A stretch of 64,000 bases of DNA from Megascapheus bottae (taxonomy: Eukaryota > Chordata > Mammalia > Rodentia > Geomyidae): NCBI GenBank assembly GCA_024803745.1, contig JANJXV010000025.1, positions 15,518,341-15,582,340 of the forward strand, read 5' to 3'. Shown here in pieces: positions 58,760-64,000 of the stretch (positions are counted from its first letter, which is position 1; each line of letters starts with the position of its first letter). Position numbers and translations under genes: made by a program. The notes beneath the pieces were generated by a model, which was not told where the DNA came from, did no database searches, and saw only the letters and a list, made by a program, of their open reading frames with translations.

Positions 58760-59560
58760 ATTCATTTCTTGTTTATGTGTATGCATGTGTAATTATATAG
58801 TCAGAAGAAAATTATATAGTCAGAAGCTTTCTCTTTTGATCTAGGGACTTATTGGCCTCAAACTTCTGATGATTTGACTCCTTTGGAGGGAATGAGTTAG
58901 AAAGACTATAGACTTAAAAGCATAAGTAGTACTAATATGTTGATAGAAGATGGTTTAAAAGTCATCTTAGTCAACATTAAGTATGACTGACTGGGATGGA
59001 GAAGATGAGTGAGCTTTCCAGGCATTTTCTGGTAATAACCAGATAAAGCTCTTGACAAAGGAAGTGCTTACCTCAGCAATGCCTTGTTCTCTGGACTGTA
59101 CTGAGTGTCCACAGAGAGCTGCTAGGGCTGGGAACTCCAGATGCAAATGGCTAATATACCCTGACTGGAAGAAGCTGTTCCTGAGAGTCTGCCTGGCTGA
59201 GAATATAGTTGGTGGGTATAATTGGTCCATAATCTCTGGCTTCCTCACCCCAACTCCCAGCCACTGGATCTAAGGCATACAGAAGGAAGTAATAAAGCAA
59301 GCACAAGTGTGTGCTCTTTGTCTTCAGATCTAACCCAACCTATGCAAAACTAGATACGTCAAAGGAACTAGAACCACAGAGCAAACCTAAATACTTGAGA
59401 ATGGGAGGGAAGCAGAAAACAGCTGGGTGGTAACTAAAGAAAGATATGGAGAAAGGGTAGCTTTTGGAGAATTGGTGGTTGATTTTGTTTCTGAAGCTGA
59501 GAGAGATTTGAGGTAACCTATGCAGAGTAGCAAGCAACTAGTTTTTAAAACATAGAGGAA
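58760..59560. other. Intergenic, no recognised element
   Basis: Nothing that I can name. A frame pair at about 58967-59273 on both strands lacks family resemblance. Confidence 0.4.
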
Positions 59561-59563
59561 TGT

Positions 59564-59795
59564 CGGGTGCAGTGGCTCACCCCTAAAATCCTAGCTACTC
59601 TGGAGGCTGAGATCTGAGGATCACATTTCAAAGCCAGCCCAGGCACTAAAGTCCTTGAGACTCTTATCTCCAATTAACCACCAGAAACCCAGAAGTGGGG
59701 CTGTGGCTCAAGGGATAGGGCGGTAGCCTTGAGCTGAAGAGCTCAGGGACAGTGTCTAGGCCCAGAGTTCAAGTCCCACAATGGACAAAACAAAA
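59564..59795 (+). mobile_element. SINE, 7SL-headed type
   Basis: Near-consensus full copy. The target word atagaggaa / attgaggaa flanks it. Confidence 0.87.
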
Positions 59796-59805
59796 CATTG
59801 AGGAA

Positions 59806-60035
59806 GTCAGGCACTGTGTTACATGCCTATAACCCTAGTTACTCAGGAGGCTGAGACTTGAGGATTGCAGTTCAATGCCATCCCAGGCAGGAAAGTCCCT
59901 GAGACTGTTACCTTTAACTAACCACCAAAGGTCTGGAAGGGAAGCATGGCTCAAGTGGGAGAGCACTAGCCTTAAGCTAAAGAAGCTCAAGGACAGCTCT
60001 CAGGCCCTGAGTTCAAGCCCTAGAATGGAGGGTGG
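59806..60035 (+). mobile_element. SINE, 7SL-headed type
   Basis: Second copy in direct tandem, with a right monomer of the gcactagccttaagct kind. Confidence 0.84.
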
Positions 60036-60049
60036 GAGGGAAGATAAAG

Positions 60050-60222
60050 GAAGTTCAGCAAGATGGCTTATGCCTGTAATCCTAGCTGATCAAGAGACTA
60101 AGATCTGAAGGACTGATTCAAAGCCAGTCTAAGGAGAAAAGTCCAAGAAATTCCATCTCCAAAATAACCAACAAAATGCTGGGCTGGAGTTGAGGTTCAA
60201 ATGGTAGAACATCAGCAGATCA
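60050..60222 (+). mobile_element. SINE, 7SL-headed type, partial
   Basis: Third copy in the row. Head present, right monomer cut at about 60222. Confidence 0.75.
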
Positions 60223-60224
60223 AG

Positions 60225-60640
60225 AAGAGAAGATTCTTTCCAAAATCTCATCAATGCCCACAACTTCAATTACCATTCAAGCTACAACTTCCAGACCTCA
60301 GCTTTAAAATACATATTGTAAATCACCCAAGTAATCTTATCTGAAAGATGTAATCCATTAATGCATTTAAGGAGTGAATTAATTTAAATTCACACTCCCT
60401 CATAGGAAGAAAGCAAGTTATGAAGAGTAAGGGCCAGAATCTTTGTGACTACGGATTTGTTTCAGAGAGGAGTAAATAGGGCAATGTAACTCTACATGTA
60501 TTAACAATTAATTAATTTACCAGGAAATTCATGTTCAAAATGCAACAGAAGTGGCATTTTTCTCTCTGAATTACAGGTATACTTTCCACACACCCTTCCA
60601 TGCACTAATTGGATAGGAGGTATTTCCACTTTCAGTGAAA
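60225..60640. other. Intergenic, no recognised element
   Basis: AT-rich, apparently unique. Confidence 0.4.
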
Positions 60641-60686
60641 GGGAAGTGTGGCTCCAGCTGAATTTTCTAGCTGCACAGAGCTCGCT

Positions 60687-60714
60687 GTCTCTCTCACGTG
60701 CTCTCTCTCTCTCA

Positions 60715-60795
<81 letters not shown>

Positions 60796-60798
60796 TCT
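60687..60798. repeat. (TC)n microsatellite
   Basis: About 110 bp of TC units, with a few CACG interruptions at the start, leading into a reverse SINE tail. Confidence 0.93.
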
Positions 60799-60977
60799 GC
60801 CAGTCCTGGGGACTGGACTCAGGATCTGAGCACTGTCCTTGAGCAGTGGTAGTTCTACCACTTGAGCCACAGCATCACTTCCAGCTTTTTTCTATGTATG
60901 TGGTACTGAGGAATTGAACCTGGGTCTTTGTGCATGCGAGGGAAGCACTCTACCATTAAGGCCAAACTCCCACCCTA
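60797..60977 (-). mobile_element. IDL-Geo SINE
   Basis: Reverse dimer (ctgccagtcctggggactgg … ggccaaactcccacccta) whose tail is the long TC repeat. Confidence 0.87.
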
Positions 60978-60984
60978 CAGAGTT

Positions 60985-62080
60985 ATCTTATAATTCCTTA
61001 CATTCAGTCTTGTGAATTAATGTTTCTGCCAGTCTTAGCCAGCAGACTTGCTCACAATGGTACCAAAACCACTGCAATGCCTAGATCAGGTCCTTTGCCT
61101 GCTGCAGTCTTGAAGGAGTGCATAGACTCAGAGGATGAAGTAAAATGGGGAAGATTCATTGAAGAAAAAAAAAGATAAGCAGAGGTCTTGTTAGAGGAGA
61201 GCCTGAAGGGCTATATGAGTCCCCAGACCCAATCAGAAGCCATGTATCATTTAGCCCCTCGGAATGGATGCCCATTCTATCACAATCAGTCCAGCAAGAG
61301 TCCTATCAGTCCATTGTTCACATGCAAATCTATCAGAGACAATAGGCCATGATGTGTGTCTAGGGGCCTTTGATGTGTGCTTGAATGGGCAGCTGCTCAA
61401 GGCCATAGTAATGCAACGTCTAGGGAGTGGAAATGGGAACACTCAAGGTTATGGTGAGAGACGCAGAATCTCTATGGGAAACGTCTTTGATCTGATTGCC
61501 TAGCCATGCTCTTTTTCTGCTTTTAACGGGTTAAGTTTGCTATTATAGTCAGATAGCAGTGTAATGCATAGACAAGTCTGCAAGTTCCTAAAAGCCTAGG
61601 AGCTGAGTGGATACATTAGTGAGGTTATCTGCTAGGATGCAGGAAGTGTAGCTCAGGGAGGCCACACTCTAAGGCTAGTGTGTCAATGGAGAAGTTATTA
61701 ACCTGGTCCTAACCAGGTCTCAGATGAAGTTCATAACTTCTTCATTTCCTGTTTCATGTTACCTAAAGTATCTTAATTTTTATTAACTCAGCTAGTACTA
61801 CTGAAAAAAGAATATTGAGTCTAGGTTTTCCCAGGTATGTGTGCCTTTCACACGCTCACCTGTGTAACGGCTGATTCTGGAACAGTCAATATTTGAACTG
61901 CCCTTTCTCATTAAGGTTGCAAATCATTATCTATGAGAGTAAAATCCAAGCCGTTTCCTGTTTCCTGAATGTGTTTATTATTTTCTCTTTTGGTGACATT
62001 GTCTTGGAGTTTTATTGAGAAAGGAAACAATCCCTTTACTTCCACTGGGCTACCCTAACAGTGATTTTAAGAATGAAGTT
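60985..62080. other. Intergenic, non-repeat; candidate regulatory stretch at 61250-61510
   Basis: No SINE was recognised. The 61250-61510 part holds several CpGs and an octamer-like ATGCAAAT, and is open on both strands for 60-80 codons without family resemblance. Confidence 0.4.
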
Positions 62081-62089
62081 TCTTGAGGA

Positions 62090-62260
62090 AGATTCACAGC
62101 TTGATTTCAATGTTAATATGACCTTGTAAGCCATTCAACTATTTTGGACCCTCAGTTTCTGTACCAAGTTAATAGTAATAGTACTGGGCCCTTAGCCGTG
62201 TTGGAAGTATGAAGTGAAGCAATCCATGTAGTATATTTATCACGATGCTGAACTCTGTAA
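62090..62260 (+). mobile_element. MIR fragment
   Basis: atgaccttgtaagccattca, accctcagtttctgtaccaa. MIR-like order, diverged. Confidence 0.5.
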
Positions 62261-62369
62261 ATGTTACATATATCCTGGCTAGATGTAATGTGTGTATCAT
62301 AACTGGCAAATGATTGGGGTAGAATTAGAAACACACAAACCAGAATATTAAAGCTTGAAAGGGACTTTT

Positions 62370-63600
62370 GAGAGCATTTATGCTAGAGGAGCAAATATCG
62401 GGCTTGTCTTTCCATCACCAACAGGAGTGAATGAGCACCCTACGATCGATGAGATGTTAGCACAAATGATGTTTGCCACACTAATGCCCCCAACAACAGA
62501 CCATTGCGTGCATTTGTCTGAAGGGCAAACATACTTTCTGTCCTCATAGATTCCTCGTGTGTCTCTAGACACATAGGGTTCACTCTTGACACTGGGTGAA
62601 CCAACCATGCATGGCTCAAACCTATGTGAAATTAGCTGCAAGACCCAAGCGAAGCTTGACTCGGTTTGACGTCAAGATGCTAAAATCAAATTTGCTTTTC
62701 CTCATTCTTTTGGTGTTAAATAAACACTGGTTATTATTCCCTGTTTAGGCAAAAGGAGGAAGATAAAGAGCTTCTATCCTGAAAACCCTAGGTTATAAAC
62801 AAACCCACAATGGCTGGCAGACCAATAACTGGGTGGCCAAGTTATACAGGCAGGGACTTCTTGGCTAGTGTAAGACAGGGCCAAGTATGTCACCCAACCT
62901 GTTGAGGTGAAAGTTGCTCAAGCAATCTATAAAAGTGTTGGCTTTTTTTTCTTAATTTTCACTCTCTTTGCAGGGATAAAGGAAAATATATGCATTTAGA
63001 GGCTGAGAAAATCAGCTGTGACCCACACATCATATCTAATGGCAGCCTCTACCAGTGTAGGCCATGACCAAAAGGTGCTGACCTAGATTCTCTACTGAAT
63101 CAATACCATCAAGAGATGCTGACCCAGTTTCCATGAGGCCTCCACTTTCCCTTTTTGAATTTGGATTGCCTTGGTTACGGTAGATGCTAGGAGACAAGGG
63201 CGGTGTGGAGTAATGGACTTGGTGCTATTTGATCTCATGCTCCGTTGGGAATGATTGAAAAGGGATTTAGGACTGAGCCTGAGATTGGATGTACACTGGA
63301 CTGTTTTAATTCCAAGGAAATATGGCAGAAACAAGTATTTTTTTTTATCCAGTATAAATTCTTGATTTTTTTTCTTCATTCAGAAAAGAACTAACAACAC
63401 ATCACAGGCTTATGTGGTGGTAGTGGTTGAGACTAACTAGAAGGTAGGAGGAAGGGTAGAAGATGGGCAGGAACCAAAACGAACTCCTGAGGACAGATGA
63501 GAAGCTAGGAGGAGGTGGCAGCCAATTCTAGCCACGAGACTTGGCTTGCTGAACAATGGTCCTGTGGTATAAAGTACATATTAAAATGTGAGTGTATAGG
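62370..63600. other. Intergenic, non-repeat; CpG-bearing block at 62380-62680
   Basis: No named repeat or gene. The first 300 bp carries about ten CpGs, far above the local background outside the islands, and both strands stay open for 64-87 codons. Confidence 0.45.
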
Positions 63601-63617
63601 ATTTTAAAAGAGCATGA

Positions 63618-63827
63618 GCTGGGGACCAGTGGCTCACCACTGTAATCCTAGCTCCTCAGAAGGCAGAAATCAGAGAGTCGTGGTTTGACAATCATCCCAG
63701 GTAGGAAAGTCTATAAGCCTCTTATCTCCAATTAACCAGCAAAAAGCTGTTATGGCTCAGGTGGTAGAGTACCAGCCTTTGAGTGAAAAAACTAAAGATA
63801 ATATCCAGGCTGCGAGTTCAATTCCCT

Positions 63828-63829
<2 letters not shown>
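63618..63829 (+). mobile_element. SINE, 7SL-headed type with (CA)n tail
   Basis: Head ggggaccagtggctcaccac, middle tctccaattaaccagc, right monomer, then CA repeat. Confidence 0.83.

Positions 63830-63866
<37 letters not shown>
63830..63866. repeat. (CA)n microsatellite
   Basis: About 18 CA units forming the SINE tail. Confidence 0.92.
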
Positions 63867-63870
<4 letters not shown>

Positions 63871-64000
63871 TATATGCACACTTTCGCAACATGAATGTCA
63901 ACATTCAGAGCTCCTCGTATTAGTGACAAATTCTTACCTGTTTAGTTGTGATCGCTGACTCAGTTTGTGCTCTGCTGACCCTTTGGCCTTCATTTATGCC

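Noticed and set aside
46520..64000. Search for C2CD4B on either strand
   Set aside because: No [22 protein letters not shown] block was seen outside 45278-46420.
1..64000. CRISPR array, operon or phage-like system
   Set aside because: Repeats are dispersed retroposons and microsatellites. Genes have introns, CpG islands and polyadenylation signals, so this is a vertebrate nuclear genome.

Overview
This is a 64 kb piece of a mammalian nuclear genome, almost certainly from a rodent of the superfamily Geomyoidea (kangaroo rats, pocket mice, pocket gophers). The lineage call rests on dozens of copies of a dimeric SINE with a tRNA-Ala/ID-like left monomer and a distinctive right monomer. This matches IDL-Geo, a SINE family described as restricted to Geomyoidea. 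I cannot tell which family or species.

Only two protein-coding genes are supported. (1) The 5' part of VPS13C lies on the minus strand, from a CpG-island promoter near 35.9-36.1 kb down to 2.4 kb. Twelve coding exons were placed, all with GT..AG borders and matching phases. They encode residues 1-294 of a protein of roughly 3,750 residues; the gene runs off the left edge. Exons 6 and 7 (129 nt together) form an in-frame cassette that can be skipped without breaking frame. (2) C2CD4A lies on the plus strand at about 44.64-46.5 kb. It has a TATA box, a short non-coding first exon, a 522 bp intron, one coding exon (380 residues) and a polyadenylation signal. The two genes are head to head with about 8.8 kb between start sites, the arrangement seen at the human VPS13C-C2CD4A-C2CD4B locus linked to type 2 diabetes.

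Layout: 1-2.4 kb, VPS13C intron; 2.4-35.9 kb, VPS13C exons and SINE/L1-rich introns; 35.1-36.2 kb, CpG island; 36.2-44.5 kb, intergenic; 44.5-46.5 kb, C2CD4A; 46.5-64 kb, intergenic with SINEs, L1 and MIR pieces, long dinucleotide repeats and some non-repeat CpG-bearing stretches. C2CD4B is not in the window.

Most of the rest is retroposon sequence. Two SINE families dominate: ID-headed IDL-Geo, and a family with a 7SL/B1-like head. Both carry the same kind of right monomer. Many insertions show intact target-site duplications. Several L1 3' ends share one terminal sequence with a G-rich polypurine tract. Most open reading frames of 60-200 codons are antisense SINE, microsatellite or CpG-island artefacts. 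I found no CRISPR array, operon, viral gene or toxin gene. The most interesting points are the modular SINE right monomer, stacked insertions at one target site, SINE tails turned into long microsatellites (one a 22-nt G run), the VPS13C polybasic cassette, and the C2CD4A promoter and weak start codon.
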